A stretch of 64,000 nt of DNA, from assembly GCF_000204645.1 (NCBI RefSeq), contig NC_015422.1, positions 620,001 through 684,000 of the forward strand, given 5' to 3'. The notes beneath the pieces were generated by a model. It was not told where the DNA came from. It did no database searches and saw only the letters and a list, made by a program, of their open reading frames with translations. Shown here piece by piece: positions 45,128 to 53,381 of this stretch. Each line of letters starts with the position of its first letter. Within the stretch, counting starts at the first letter, position 1. This DNA is from Alicycliphilus denitrificans K601. Its GTDB lineage: Bacteria > Pseudomonadota > Gammaproteobacteria > Burkholderiales > Burkholderiaceae_C. Both the position numbers and the translations under genes were made by a program.

Positions 45128-46939
45128 ATGCGCCGCTACGGCGAAGCCCCTGCCCCCGACAGCCCACGCATCCGCTCCGACGGGGCCACCCTGCGGCGCC
45201 TGCTGCCCTACCTGTGGGAGTACAAGGGCCGGGTGCTGGCCGCCATCGCCTTCATGGTGGGCGCCAAGCTGGCCAACGTCGGCGTGCCGCTGCTGCTCAA
45301 GAGGCTCGTCGATGCCATGGCGCTGCCCGCCGGCAGCCCCACGGCGCTGCTGGTCGTGCCCGTGGGGCTGTTGCTGGCCTACGGGGGCCTGCGCCTGGCC
45401 AACTCGGTGTTCAGCGAGCTGCGCGAGCTGGTGTTCGCCAAGGCGACCCACGGCGCGGCGCGCGCCATCGCCCTCAAGACCTTCGAGCACCTGCACGCCC
45501 TTTCGCTGCGCTTTCACCTGGAGCGCCAGACCGGCGGCATGACGCGCGACATCGAGCGCGGGGTGCGCGGCATCGAGTCGCTGGTGTCGTTCGCCCTGTT
45601 CAACCTGGGGGCCACGCTGATCGAGGTGCTGCTGGTGCTGTTCATCCTGGCGCGCCAGTTCGACGTCTGGTTCGCCGCCATCACGCTGTCGGCGCTGGCG
45701 CTGTACATTGCCTTCACCGTGGGCGTGACGCAGTGGCGCATACAGTTCAGGCGCCAGGCCAACCTGTTCGACTCGGCCGCGCACAGCAAGGCCATCGACT
45801 CGCTCCTGAACTACGAGACGGTCAAGTACTTCAACAACGAGGCCTTCGAGGCCCGGCGCTACGACGAGAGCCTGGAGCAGCTGCGGCGCGCCCAGCTCAA
45901 GAGCCGCAGCACGCTGAGCATGCTCAACAGCGGGCAGCAGCTCATCATCGCCGTGGGCTTGGTGGCCATGCTCTGGCGCGCCACCGAGGGCGTGGCGGCC
46001 GGGCGCATGACGCTCGGCGACCTGGTCATGGTCAACGCCTTCATGATCCAGATCTACATCCCGCTCAACTTCCTGGGCGTGATCTACCGCGAGATCAAGC
46101 AGAACCTGACCGATCTGGACAAGATGTTCACCCTGATGGACAAGGAACAGGAGGTGGCCGACGCGCCCGGCGCCGTGGCCCTTGCCGGGCTGGACGCGCC
46201 CACGGTGCGCTTCGAGGACGTGCACTTCGCCTACGACCCGGCGCGGCCCATTCTGCGGGGCGTGAGCCTCACGATACCGGCCGGCAAGACCGTGGCCGTG
46301 GTCGGCCCCTCGGGCGCGGGCAAGAGCACCCTGAGCCGCCTGCTGTACCGCTTCTACGACCTGCAGGATGGGCGCATCACCATCGCCGGGCAGGACATCC
46401 GCGCCGTGACCCAGCAGTCCCTGCGCCGCGCCATCGGCATCGTGCCGCAGGACACGGTGCTGTTCAACGATACGGTGGCCTACAACATCGCCTATGGCCG
46501 CACGGATGCGACGCAGGCCGAGGTGGAGCAGGCCGCGCGCGCAGCGCACATCCACGACTTCATCATGAGCACGCCGCAGGGCTACGCGACGATGGTGGGC
46601 GAGCGCGGCCTGAAGCTCTCGGGCGGCGAGAAGCAGCGCGTGGCCATCGCGCGCACGCTGCTCAAGAACCCGCCCATCCTGATCTTCGACGAGGCCACCA
46701 GCGCGCTCGATTCGGCCAACGAGCGCGCCATCCAGGCCGAGCTGCGCCAGGTGGCCCAGGGCAAGACCACGCTGGTGATCGCGCACCGCCTGTCCACCGT
46801 GGTCGATGCGCACGAGATCGTGGTGATGGAGGCCGGCCGCATCGTCGAGCGCGGCACGCACGCCGCGCTGCTGGCCCAGGGCGGGCGCTACGCGAGCATG
46901 TGGGCGCTGCAGCAGAATTCAAGCGAAAACACGTTCTAA
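45128..46939 (+). CDS. Atm1/HMT1-type ABC exporter (half-transporter)
   Basis: 603-residue permease-ATPase. Six membrane spans (about 30-315) include the ABCB7/Atm1 signature LNYETVKYFNNEAFEARRYDES, split here as LNYETVKYFNNE and AFEARRYDE. The ATPase domain (about 350-590) has Walker A GPSGAGKST, signature LSGGEKQRVAIARTLLK and Walker B ILIFDEATSALDS. Such proteins export glutathione-linked metal or sulfur compounds. The start is ATG 45128; an in-frame TTG nine bases earlier is less likely. The last codons (GAA AAC ACG TTC TAA) coincide with a 14-base match to the palindromic element at 6621-6787. Confidence 0.9.
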   Translation: MRRYGEAPAPDSPRIRSDGATLRRLLPYLWEYKGRVLAAIAFMVGAKLANVGVPLLLKRLVDAMALPAGSPTALLVVPVGLLLAYGGLRLANSVFSELRELVFAKATHGAARAIALKTFEHLHALSLRFHLERQTGGMTRDIERGVRGIESLVSFALFNLGATLIEVLLVLFILARQFDVWFAAITLSALALYIAFTVGVTQWRIQFRRQANLFDSAAHSKAIDSLLNYETVKYFNNEAFEARRYDESLEQLRRAQLKSRSTLSMLNSGQQLIIAVGLVAMLWRATEGVAAGRMTLGDLVMVNAFMIQIYIPLNFLGVIYREIKQNLTDLDKMFTLMDKEQEVADAPGAVALAGLDAPTVRFEDVHFAYDPARPILRGVSLTIPAGKTVAVVGPSGAGKSTLSRLLYRFYDLQDGRITIAGQDIRAVTQQSLRRAIGIVPQDTVLFNDTVAYNIAYGRTDATQAEVEQAARAAHIHDFIMSTPQGYATMVGERGLKLSGGEKQRVAIARTLLKNPPILIFDEATSALDSANERAIQAELRQVAQGKTTLVIAHRLSTVVDAHEIVVMEAGRIVERGTHAALLAQGGRYASMWALQQNSSENTF

Positions 46940-46974
46940 GGCTTATGTGTAGAGCACTTGCAGCTATCAAAAGG
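46927..46974 (+). repeat. Palindrome-end fragment plus dispersed repeat copy
   Basis: AAACACGTTCTAAG (46927-46940) is identical to 6777-6790, the outer end of the long palindrome plus flank. It is followed by GCACTTGCAGCTATCAAAAG (46954-46973), a copy of the dispersed repeat. The same order, palindrome end then repeat, occurs near 6787. Confidence 0.55.
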
Positions 46975-46988
46975 GAAGTGAGCCCGGT

Positions 46989-47321
46989 ATGGACGTGAAA
47001 GCCCTGCAGCGCCAGCTGCGCGACTTCGCCGCGGCGCGCGACTGGCAGCCCTACCACACGCCCAAGAACCTGGCGATGGCGCTGATGGTGGAGGCGGCGG
47101 AGCTGCTGGAGCTGTTCCAGTGGCTCACGCCGGAGGAGTCGCGCAGCCTCACCATCGACGTCGCCGACAAGGAGCGCGTGGCCGACGAGATCGCCGACGT
47201 GCTGCTGTACCTGCTGCAGCTGGCCGACCACACGGGCGTGGACCTGGAGCAGGCGGTGCTTGCCAAGCTCGCCAAGAATGCGCGCAAGCACCCGGTCGCC
47301 GGGGGCAGGGAATACAAATGA
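46989..47321 (+). CDS. MazG-like nucleotide pyrophosphohydrolase
   Basis: 110-residue all-alpha NTP pyrophosphohydrolase of the MazG/RS21-C6 type. The metal-binding motif is EAAELLEL (EExxE-like) in the first helix pair and ERVADEIADVLLYLLQ (ExxDE) in the second. These enzymes hydrolyse abnormal or excess (d)NTPs to NMP and pyrophosphate. Size matches the DCTPP1-like single-domain group. It follows the ABC exporter by 49 bases containing repeat sequence, and ends at a palindromic terminator-like repeat. Confidence 0.88.
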   Translation: MDVKALQRQLRDFAAARDWQPYHTPKNLAMALMVEAAELLELFQWLTPEESRSLTIDVADKERVADEIADVLLYLLQLADHTGVDLEQAVLAKLAKNARKHPVAGGREYK

Positions 47322-47325
47322 AAAA

Positions 47326-47360
47326 AGCTGCCAGCGCTTGTGTGGAAAGCGCTGGCAGCT
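47326..47360. terminator. 14-bp perfect palindrome from the dispersed repeat, convergent terminator
   Basis: AGCTGCCAGCGCTT (47326-47339) and AAGCGCTGGCAGCT (47347-47360) are perfect inverted arms around a 7-base loop. An A-run lies on the left and CCTGTTTT on the right. It sits between the convergent MazG-like and dctP genes, 5 and 16 bases from their stops, so it can act as a two-way terminator. It is the full palindromic form of the repeat seen in half-copies elsewhere. Confidence 0.8.
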
Positions 47361-47375
47361 CCTGTTTTCATAGTA

Positions 47376-48407
47376 TTACTTCTTGCGCGCGGCAATTGCC
47401 TTCTCGGCCGCGCTCACCAGGTCGGCGCCGATCTGGCCCTTCCACTTGTCGAACACGGGGCGCGTGGCCTTCACGAAGGCCTCGCGTTCGGCGGGGCTCA
47501 GCTGGGTCACCGTCACGCCGTTGGCGGCGATGTCCTTGAGCAGGGGCTTGCCCTCCTCGACCATGCCCTTGCGCGCAATGGCGATCTCTTCCTTGCCCGC
47601 GTCGATGGCGGCCTGCTTGACGATCTCGCGGTCGGCCGGCGTCCAGCTGTTCCACACGTCCTTGTTCACCACGAAGATCAGCGGGTCGTTCACGTAGCCC
47701 CACATCGTGATGTGCTTCTGCGCCACGGTGTGCAGCTTGGCGGCCATATAGACGGCGATGGGGTTTTCCTGTCCGTCCACGGCGCCGCTGGCGAAGGCGG
47801 GTTGGGCGTCGGTCCAGCTCATCTGCGTGGGGTTGGCACCCAGGGCCGTGAAGGTGTCTAGGAACAGCGGCGAGCCGACGACGCGGATCTTCAGGCCCTT
47901 GAGGTCGGCCGGGCTCTTGATGGCGTGCTTGGAGTTGCTGATTTCGCGGTAGCCGTTCTCGCCCCAGGCGAGCGGCACCACGCCGGACTTGTCCAGCGTC
48001 TGGAAGATCTGCTTGCCCACCGGCCCTTGGGTCACGGCGTCTACGGCCGCGTAGTCGGGGAACAGGAAGGGCAGCGAGAACAGGTTCAACTGCTTGACCT
48101 GGGGCGACCAGTTGATGGTCGAGCCGATCGCCATGTCGATCACGCCCTGGCGCAGCGCGGAGAACTCGCGCGTCTGGTCGCCCTGGATCAGCGACACGCC
48201 GGGGTAGAGCTTGATGTTGATGCGCCCCTGGGTCTTTTCCTTGACCTTGGCGGCCCAGATCTCGCCGCCCTTGCCCCAGGGAAAGGCGGGGCCCAGCACC
48301 AGGGACATGCGGTATTCGCTCTTGTAGTTCTGCGCCAGCGCGGGCGTGCCGAAGGCGAGGGCGGCAGCAGCGGCCACGGCGGTGGTGAGGAAGGTGCGCA
48401 GTTTCAT
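47376..48407 (-). CDS. dctP: TRAP transporter substrate-binding protein DctP
   Basis: 343-residue periplasmic binding protein. The signal peptide (about 1-25) ends TPALAQ. DctP-family features include LKGLKIRVVGSPLFLDTFTA with the carboxylate-binding Arg, and GANPTQMSWTDAQPAFASGAVDGQENP. It delivers an organic acid to the DctQ/DctM membrane part encoded just upstream in the transcript order dctQ-dctM-dctP. The ligand cannot be named from sequence. Confidence 0.93.
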   Translation of the reverse strand: MKLRTFLTTAVAAAAALAFGTPALAQNYKSEYRMSLVLGPAFPWGKGGEIWAAKVKEKTQGRINIKLYPGVSLIQGDQTREFSALRQGVIDMAIGSTINWSPQVKQLNLFSLPFLFPDYAAVDAVTQGPVGKQIFQTLDKSGVVPLAWGENGYREISNSKHAIKSPADLKGLKIRVVGSPLFLDTFTALGANPTQMSWTDAQPAFASGAVDGQENPIAVYMAAKLHTVAQKHITMWGYVNDPLIFVVNKDVWNSWTPADREIVKQAAIDAGKEEIAIARKGMVEEGKPLLKDIAANGVTVTQLSPAEREAFVKATRPVFDKWKGQIGADLVSAAEKAIAARKK

Positions 48408-48430
48408 GGGAAGGGTCTCCTTGTAAAGAA

Positions 48431-49729
48431 TCAATAGCCCAGCCTGGCCGGCAGCCACAGGGCGAGTTGCGGGAAGGCGATGACGGCCACCATCACGATG
48501 AACATGGCCAGCAGCATGGGGCCGACCCAGCGCACGGTGGACTCCATGCGCACGCCGGCGATACGGCAGCTCACCATGAGGTTCACGGCCAGCGGCGGCG
48601 TGAACTGGCCCAGCGCTACTTTCAACGTGAGGATCACGCCGAACCACACCGGGTCCCAGTGGTAGTGCTGCATGATGGGCAGCAGCAGCGGCACGAAGAT
48701 CAGGAAGATGGAGATGCCGTCCAGGAACATGCCCACGGTGATGAGCAGCAGGATGAGTAGCGCCAGCACGCCGTATTCGCCCAGGCCCGAGTTCACGATG
48801 GCGTGGGCCACCGGGTCGATCACGCCCAGCGTGGACAGCGAGAACGCGAAGATGCCCGCGAGCGACACCACGACCAGGATCACGGCCGAGAGCTCGCCCG
48901 CCTCGCGCAGGATCACGTAGAGGTCGCGCACCCCGATGGTGCGGTGGATCGCCATGCCCACGAACAGGCCGTAGAACACGGCCACCACGGCGGCCTCGGT
49001 GGGCGTGAACCAGCCCGCGCGCATGCCGCCCAGGATCAGCACCGGCGCGGCCAGGCCCCACGAGGCCTCGCGCAGGCTGCGCCAGAACGGCGGGCGCGGC
49101 ATGTCGGCCTCCAGCGCGCCCATCCTGTGCCTGCGCGCCATCCACACGGCCGGGGCGATGAGCGCCACGCCCGCGAGCACGCCGGGCACCATGCCCGCCG
49201 CGAACAGCGCCGGCACCGAGGCGCCGGGCACGAGCACCGAGTAGATGATGAACGCCACCGAGGGCGGGATCAGGATGTCGGTGGCCGCGGCCGCGCCCAC
49301 CACGCTGGCCGAGAAGCTGCCGGGGTAGCCCGCGCGGCTCATGGCGGCGATCATCACGCCGCCCACGGCGGCCGCGTTGGCCGGGCCCGAGCCTGAGATG
49401 CCGCCCAGGAACATGGCCACGGTGATGGCCACCAGCGGCAGCATGCCGGGGCCGCGCCCGACGATGGACACGGCGAAGTTCACGAGCCGCAGCGCCACGC
49501 CCGAGCGGTCGAAGATCGAGCCCACGAGCACGAACATCGGGATGGCCAGCAGCGGGTATTTGCCCAGCCCGGCGTAGAAGTTCTGCGGCACGGCCAGCAG
49601 GCCGAACCACTGCGTCTCGGCGTTGGCCAGCGCGATGGCCGCCGCGCCCGCCAGGCCCAGGGCCGCGCCGATGGGCACGCCCACGAACATCAGCACCAGG
49701 AAGGCGACGAAGAGCAGGGTGGCGATCAT
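48431..49729 (-). CDS. dctM: TRAP transporter large permease DctM
   Basis: 432-residue membrane protein with about twelve spans, the ion-coupled transport subunit. It starts MIATLLFVAFLVLMFVGVPIG and contains SGSGPANAAAVGGVMI, PPSVAFIIYSVLVPGASV and TPTEAAVVAVFYG, all typical of DctM. The start at 49729 overlaps the dctQ stop by four bases. It uses a sodium or proton gradient to take up the DctP-bound solute. Confidence 0.94.
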   Translation of the reverse strand: MIATLLFVAFLVLMFVGVPIGAALGLAGAAAIALANAETQWFGLLAVPQNFYAGLGKYPLLAIPMFVLVGSIFDRSGVALRLVNFAVSIVGRGPGMLPLVAITVAMFLGGISGSGPANAAAVGGVMIAAMSRAGYPGSFSASVVGAAAATDILIPPSVAFIIYSVLVPGASVPALFAAGMVPGVLAGVALIAPAVWMARRHRMGALEADMPRPPFWRSLREASWGLAAPVLILGGMRAGWFTPTEAAVVAVFYGLFVGMAIHRTIGVRDLYVILREAGELSAVILVVVSLAGIFAFSLSTLGVIDPVAHAIVNSGLGEYGVLALLILLLITVGMFLDGISIFLIFVPLLLPIMQHYHWDPVWFGVILTLKVALGQFTPPLAVNLMVSCRIAGVRMESTVRWVGPMLLAMFIVMVAVIAFPQLALWLPARLGY

Positions 49730-50307
49730 GGCCGGGGCTCCCCGTTGCCATCGTCGCCGGCCTCGTCGAGCAGGTACTCCACGTCGCTCTGGCGCGTGCG
49801 GCGCACCAGCAGGCCGATGGCGCGCCAGGCGATGAGCAGCGAGAGCACGGGCAGCCAGACTGAATACCACCACTGCGGCACGCCGATACCGGGCGAGGTC
49901 TCCTCGAAGCGCCAGTCGTCCCAGACCACGCGCATGCTGAGCACGGCGATCACGGCGAACAGCAGGGCCACCAGCAGCGCGCCCAGCTGCGCCAAGCGCC
50001 TGCGGCGCATGGCCGAGCCGCTTTCGCAGAAGAACTCGATGCGAATGTGGCGGTCCCGCGCCACGGCGGCCGAGCCGGCCACCAGCGCCAGCACGATCAT
50101 CAGGAAGACCGAGATCTCCTCGGTCCAGGCGAAAGACGAATCGGTGAAGTAGCGCACGATCACGTTGGCGAACGTGATCAGCGCGAGCAGCGCCATGACG
50201 ATGACGGTGAGCCAGTCCTCGATGCGCAGTGAGCGCGGTTCGCTAGGGTCGGCTGCGCCGGCCGGGGCGGCATGCTCGGCCGGCCCGGGTGTGGGGTGGG
50301 AGGACAT
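49726..50307 (-). CDS. dctQ: TRAP transporter small permease DctQ
   Basis: 193-residue membrane protein with four predicted spans. A disordered N-terminus (about 1-45) is followed by EDWLTVIVMALLALITFANVIVRYF and WTEEISVFLMIVLALVAGSAAVARDRHIRIEFF, read in parts, the DctQ consensus. The start at 50307 gives a normal N-terminus; longer in-frame versions run into the regulator leader. First gene of the dctQMP operon. Confidence 0.9.
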   Translation of the reverse strand: MSSHPTPGPAEHAAPAGAADPSEPRSLRIEDWLTVIVMALLALITFANVIVRYFTDSSFAWTEEISVFLMIVLALVAGSAAVARDRHIRIEFFCESGSAMRRRRLAQLGALLVALLFAVIAVLSMRVVWDDWRFEETSPGIGVPQWWYSVWLPVLSLLIAWRAIGLLVRRTRQSDVEYLLDEAGDDGNGEPRP

Positions 50308-50407
50308 GGGGATGGAGGGCAGATGAATCAGACATGAGGGCGGGTCGCTCTGCCGGCCGGCGTCGTGCACCGGGGGCCTGGACTTGGGTAGCGGCGCTGT
50401 GGGCGCC

Positions 50408-50430
50408 AAAGCGCGTATTTTGCTATCAAA
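50408..50430 (+). repeat. Dispersed repeat copy upstream of the LysR gene
   Basis: AAAGCGCGTATTTTGCTATC followed by AAA, a diverged copy of the AAGCGCT-n-GCTATCAAA core, in the divergent region between dctQ and the LysR regulator. Confidence 0.45.
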
Positions 50431-50482
50431 TCCGCAGGCCCAGGCCGCAGGGTGTTCCCCGAGGGGGCCGATAATGCGCGCC

Positions 50483-51421
50483 ATGGAAACCAAATGGCTC
50501 GAAGACTTCGTCAGCCTGGCCGAGACGCGCAGCTTCAGCCGTTCGGCCCAGCTGCGGCACGTGACGCAGCCGGCGTTCTCGCGCCGCATCCAGGCGCTGG
50601 AGGCCTGGGCGGGCACGGACTTGGTGGACCGCAGCTCCTACCCCACGCGGCTCACGGCCGCCGGCACCACGCTGTACGACCAGGCGCTGGAGGTGCTGCA
50701 GGCGCTGCAGAACACGCGCGCCATACTGCGCGCCCACACCAGCGCCGGCACCGACATGATCGAGTTCGCCGTGCCGCACACGCTCGCGTTCACCTTCTTC
50801 CCGGCCTGGGTGTCGGCCGTGCGCGCGGACTTCGGGCCGCTCAAGAGCCGCCTGATCGCGCTCAACGTGCACGACGCCGTGCTGCGCCTGGTGGAGGGCG
50901 GGTGCGACCTGCTGATCTCGTACCACCACCCCTCGCAGCCGCTGCAGCTGGACGCCGAGCGCTATGAAATGGTGACCCTGGGCCAGGAGGTGCTGGCCCC
51001 CTACGCCAAGGCAGGCCCCGATGGCCAGCCGCTGTTCAGCCTGCCGGGGCGCGCGGGCGAGCCGCTGCCCTACCTGGCCTATGCGCCCGGGGCCTACCTG
51101 GGCCGGGTGACGGAGCTGATCCTCAAGCAGGCGGGCACGGCCATCCACCTGGACCGCGTGTACGAGACCGACATGGCCGAGGGCCTGAAGGCCATGGCGC
51201 TGGAGGGCCACGGCGTGGCCTTCCTGCCCTACAGCGCGGTGAAGAAGGAGCTGCGCTCGCGCAAGCTGGCGAGCGCCGCGCCGCCGGGGGTGGAGGACCT
51301 GCAGATGGTCATGGAGGTGCGGGCCTACCGCGAGAAGCCCTCGCGCAAGGAGCCGGCCAAGAGCCTGGCGCAGGCCCTGTGGACCTACCTGCAGGCCCAG
51401 GGCGGGAAAAACCCGATCTGA
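50483..51421 (+). CDS. LysR family regulator, HypT-like
   Basis: 312-residue LysR-type regulator. It begins METKWLEDFVSLAETRSFSRSAQ and has VTQPAFSRRIQALEAWAG, the form seen in E. coli HypT (YjiE) rather than most LysR proteins. The effector domain (about 95-300) is complete, with VYETDMAEGLKAMALEGHGVAFLP in the second lobe. It may sense hypochlorite or other oxidants like HypT, or control the divergent dctQMP operon; divergent placement is usual for LysR targets. ATG 50474 would add three residues. Confidence 0.85.
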   Translation: METKWLEDFVSLAETRSFSRSAQLRHVTQPAFSRRIQALEAWAGTDLVDRSSYPTRLTAAGTTLYDQALEVLQALQNTRAILRAHTSAGTDMIEFAVPHTLAFTFFPAWVSAVRADFGPLKSRLIALNVHDAVLRLVEGGCDLLISYHHPSQPLQLDAERYEMVTLGQEVLAPYAKAGPDGQPLFSLPGRAGEPLPYLAYAPGAYLGRVTELILKQAGTAIHLDRVYETDMAEGLKAMALEGHGVAFLPYSAVKKELRSRKLASAAPPGVEDLQMVMEVRAYREKPSRKEPAKSLAQALWTYLQAQGGKNPI

Positions 51422-51624
51422 CGCGGCCGCGCCCCGCCCGGGGTTCTGGAAATACCCTAGGAACGAAGCGCCCCTGCGGGCACTGGAGCACGCACAATAG
51501 GAAGCCTGTCCCGCAATCCGGGGGAGGATGGTGGATGGAGGGGGGCGCTTCACAGGAGTTGCCTCGCGGCGTGCCATCCATTCACTACACTTCGCCCACC
51601 GTTTCACCCACAAGGAGAGTACAC

Positions 51625-52524
51625 ATGAAGAAGCATTTGCTGGCCGCTGCGATCACCGTCCTGGCCGCAGGCAGCGCGATTGCGCAGGCCAACGATACGC
51701 TGGCCAAGATCAAGTCGAGCGGCGCCATCACCCTGGGCGTGCGCGAATCGTCGGGCGCTCTGGCCTATACCCTAGGCGACGGCAAGTACGTGGGCTTTCA
51801 CACCGAGATGGCGGAGCGCGTCGCGCGTGACCTGCAGAAGAAGCTGGGCCTGTCCAAGCTGGAGATCAAGTACCAGCCGGTGACCTCGCAGAACCGCATC
51901 CCGCTGGTCGTCAACGGCACGGTGGACCTGGAGTGCGGCTCCACCACCAACAACCTGGCGCGCCAGAAGGACGTGGCCTTCGCCAACACCACCTACGTGG
52001 AGGAAGTGCGCATCGCGGTCAAGGCCAACTCGGGCATCAACGATATCAAGGACCTGAACGGCAAGACCATCGTCACCACCACGGGCACCACCTCGGTGCA
52101 GACGCTGCGCAAGAACAAGCGCGCCGAGGGCATGAACTTCCGCGAAGTCATGGGCAAGGACCACGCCGACAGCTTCCTGATGCTGGAGACCGGCCGCGCC
52201 GACGCCTTCATCATGGATGGCTCCATCCTCGCGGGCAACATCTCCAAGTCCAAGAGCCCCAACGACTTCAAGATCGTGGGTGAGGCGCTGTCGGTCGAGC
52301 CTATCGCCTGCATGCTGCGCAAGGACGATCCGGCGTTCAAGAAGGCCGTGGACGAATCCATCGTGGCCCAGATCAAGGACGGCACCCTGGCCAAGTCCTA
52401 CGACAAGTGGTTCATGCAGCCGATTCCGCCCAACAACACCAAGGTGGGCCTGCCGCTGTCTCCGGCCACCAAGCAGGCCTGGGAGCACCCCAATGACAAG
52501 CCCATGGAAGACTACCAAAAGTAA
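51625..52524 (+). CDS. gltI: Glutamate/aspartate ABC transporter substrate-binding protein
   Basis: 299-residue periplasmic binding protein. The signal peptide (about 1-21) ends GSAIAQA. The family 3 solute-binding fold has ITLGVRESSGALAYTLGDGKYVGFHTEM (read in parts), LVVNGTVDLECGSTTNN with ligand-contacting residues, and TTTGTTSVQTLRKN. It matches GltI/AatJ-type proteins for acidic amino acids. AAGGAGAG precedes the ATG. A terminator-like stem between gltI and gltJ probably raises its level over the membrane parts. Confidence 0.95.
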   Translation: MKKHLLAAAITVLAAGSAIAQANDTLAKIKSSGAITLGVRESSGALAYTLGDGKYVGFHTEMAERVARDLQKKLGLSKLEIKYQPVTSQNRIPLVVNGTVDLECGSTTNNLARQKDVAFANTTYVEEVRIAVKANSGINDIKDLNGKTIVTTTGTTSVQTLRKNKRAEGMNFREVMGKDHADSFLMLETGRADAFIMDGSILAGNISKSKSPNDFKIVGEALSVEPIACMLRKDDPAFKKAVDESIVAQIKDGTLAKSYDKWFMQPIPPNNTKVGLPLSPATKQAWEHPNDKPMEDYQK

Positions 52525-52539
52525 TCCGTGATGCGTGCC

Positions 52540-52574
52540 GCCCCTTCAGACCCGGGGTTTGGAGGGGCTTTTTT
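52540..52574 (+). terminator. Terminator or attenuator between gltI and gltJ
   Basis: GCCCCTTC and GGAGGGGC pair (one G-T) around a 13-base loop and are followed by six T (52569-52574). It lies 15 bases after gltI and inside the operon, so it probably allows partial read-through to gltJKL. Confidence 0.75.
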
Positions 52575-52627
52575 GTTGCCAGCGCCGCGGCGTGGCTGGG
52601 TTGGGTTTCAATGAAAGAGGTGCTCCT

Positions 52628-53380
52628 ATGAGTTGGGATTGGCAGGTGTTCTGCCAGGACACCATTACGCAAGAGGTCGCGCAGAGCTGCTTCGGCAAGG
52701 GCGGCGACATCACCTACCTCGACTGGCTGCTCTCGGCCTGGGGCTGGACGGTATCGGTCTCGCTGCTCGCGCTGGCGATCGCGCTCGTCGTGGGCTCGCT
52801 GATCGGCACGCTGCGCACGCTGCCGGACAGCCCGTGGGTCGTGCGCCTGGGCAATGCCTGGGTGGAGTTCTTCCGCAACATTCCGCTGCTGGTCCACATC
52901 TTCCTCTGGTACCACGTGATCCCGGCCATCTTCCCGGCCATGAAGTCGCTGCCGGGCTTCGTGCTGGTGGTGTTCGCGCTCGGGTTCTTCACGTCGGCGC
53001 GCATCGCCGAGCAGGTGCGCTCGGGGATCCAGGCGCTGCCGCGCGGCCAGCGCTACGCGGGCATGGCGATGGGCTTCACCACGGTCCAGTACTACCGCTA
53101 CGTGCTGCTGCCCATGGCGTTTCGCATCATCATCCCGCCGCTGACCAGCGAGACGATGAACATCTTCAAGAACTCGTCCGTGGCGTTCGCGGTGTCGGTG
53201 TCCGAACTGACCATGTACGCCATGCAGGTGCAGGAGGAGACCTCGCGCGGCATCGAGGTGTACCTGCTGGTGACGGCGCTGTACGTGGTGTCGGCCCTGG
53301 CCATCAACCGCATCATGGCCTTCATCGAGAAGCGCTCGCGCGTGCCGGGCATGATCGCCGCCGGCGGGGGAGGGCACTGA
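52628..53380 (+). CDS. gltJ: Glutamate/aspartate ABC transporter permease GltJ
   Basis: 250-residue His/Glu/Gln/Arg-type permease. It begins MSWDWQVFCQDTITQEVAQSC and has about five spans. The EAA-like loop GIQALPRGQRYAGMAMGFT contacts the ATPase. VEFFRNIPLLVHIFLWY is another family signature. One of two permeases forming the GltJK heterodimer. Confidence 0.95.
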   Translation: MSWDWQVFCQDTITQEVAQSCFGKGGDITYLDWLLSAWGWTVSVSLLALAIALVVGSLIGTLRTLPDSPWVVRLGNAWVEFFRNIPLLVHIFLWYHVIPAIFPAMKSLPGFVLVVFALGFFTSARIAEQVRSGIQALPRGQRYAGMAMGFTTVQYYRYVLLPMAFRIIIPPLTSETMNIFKNSSVAFAVSVSELTMYAMQVQEETSRGIEVYLLVTALYVVSALAINRIMAFIEKRSRVPGMIAAGGGGH

Positions 53381-53381
53381 G

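Noticed and set aside
45103..46998. A 631-residue plus-strand ORF overlapping the ABC exporter in another frame
   Set aside because: Arg/Ala/Gly-rich out-of-frame reading of the exporter gene, which has all its motifs in the other frame.
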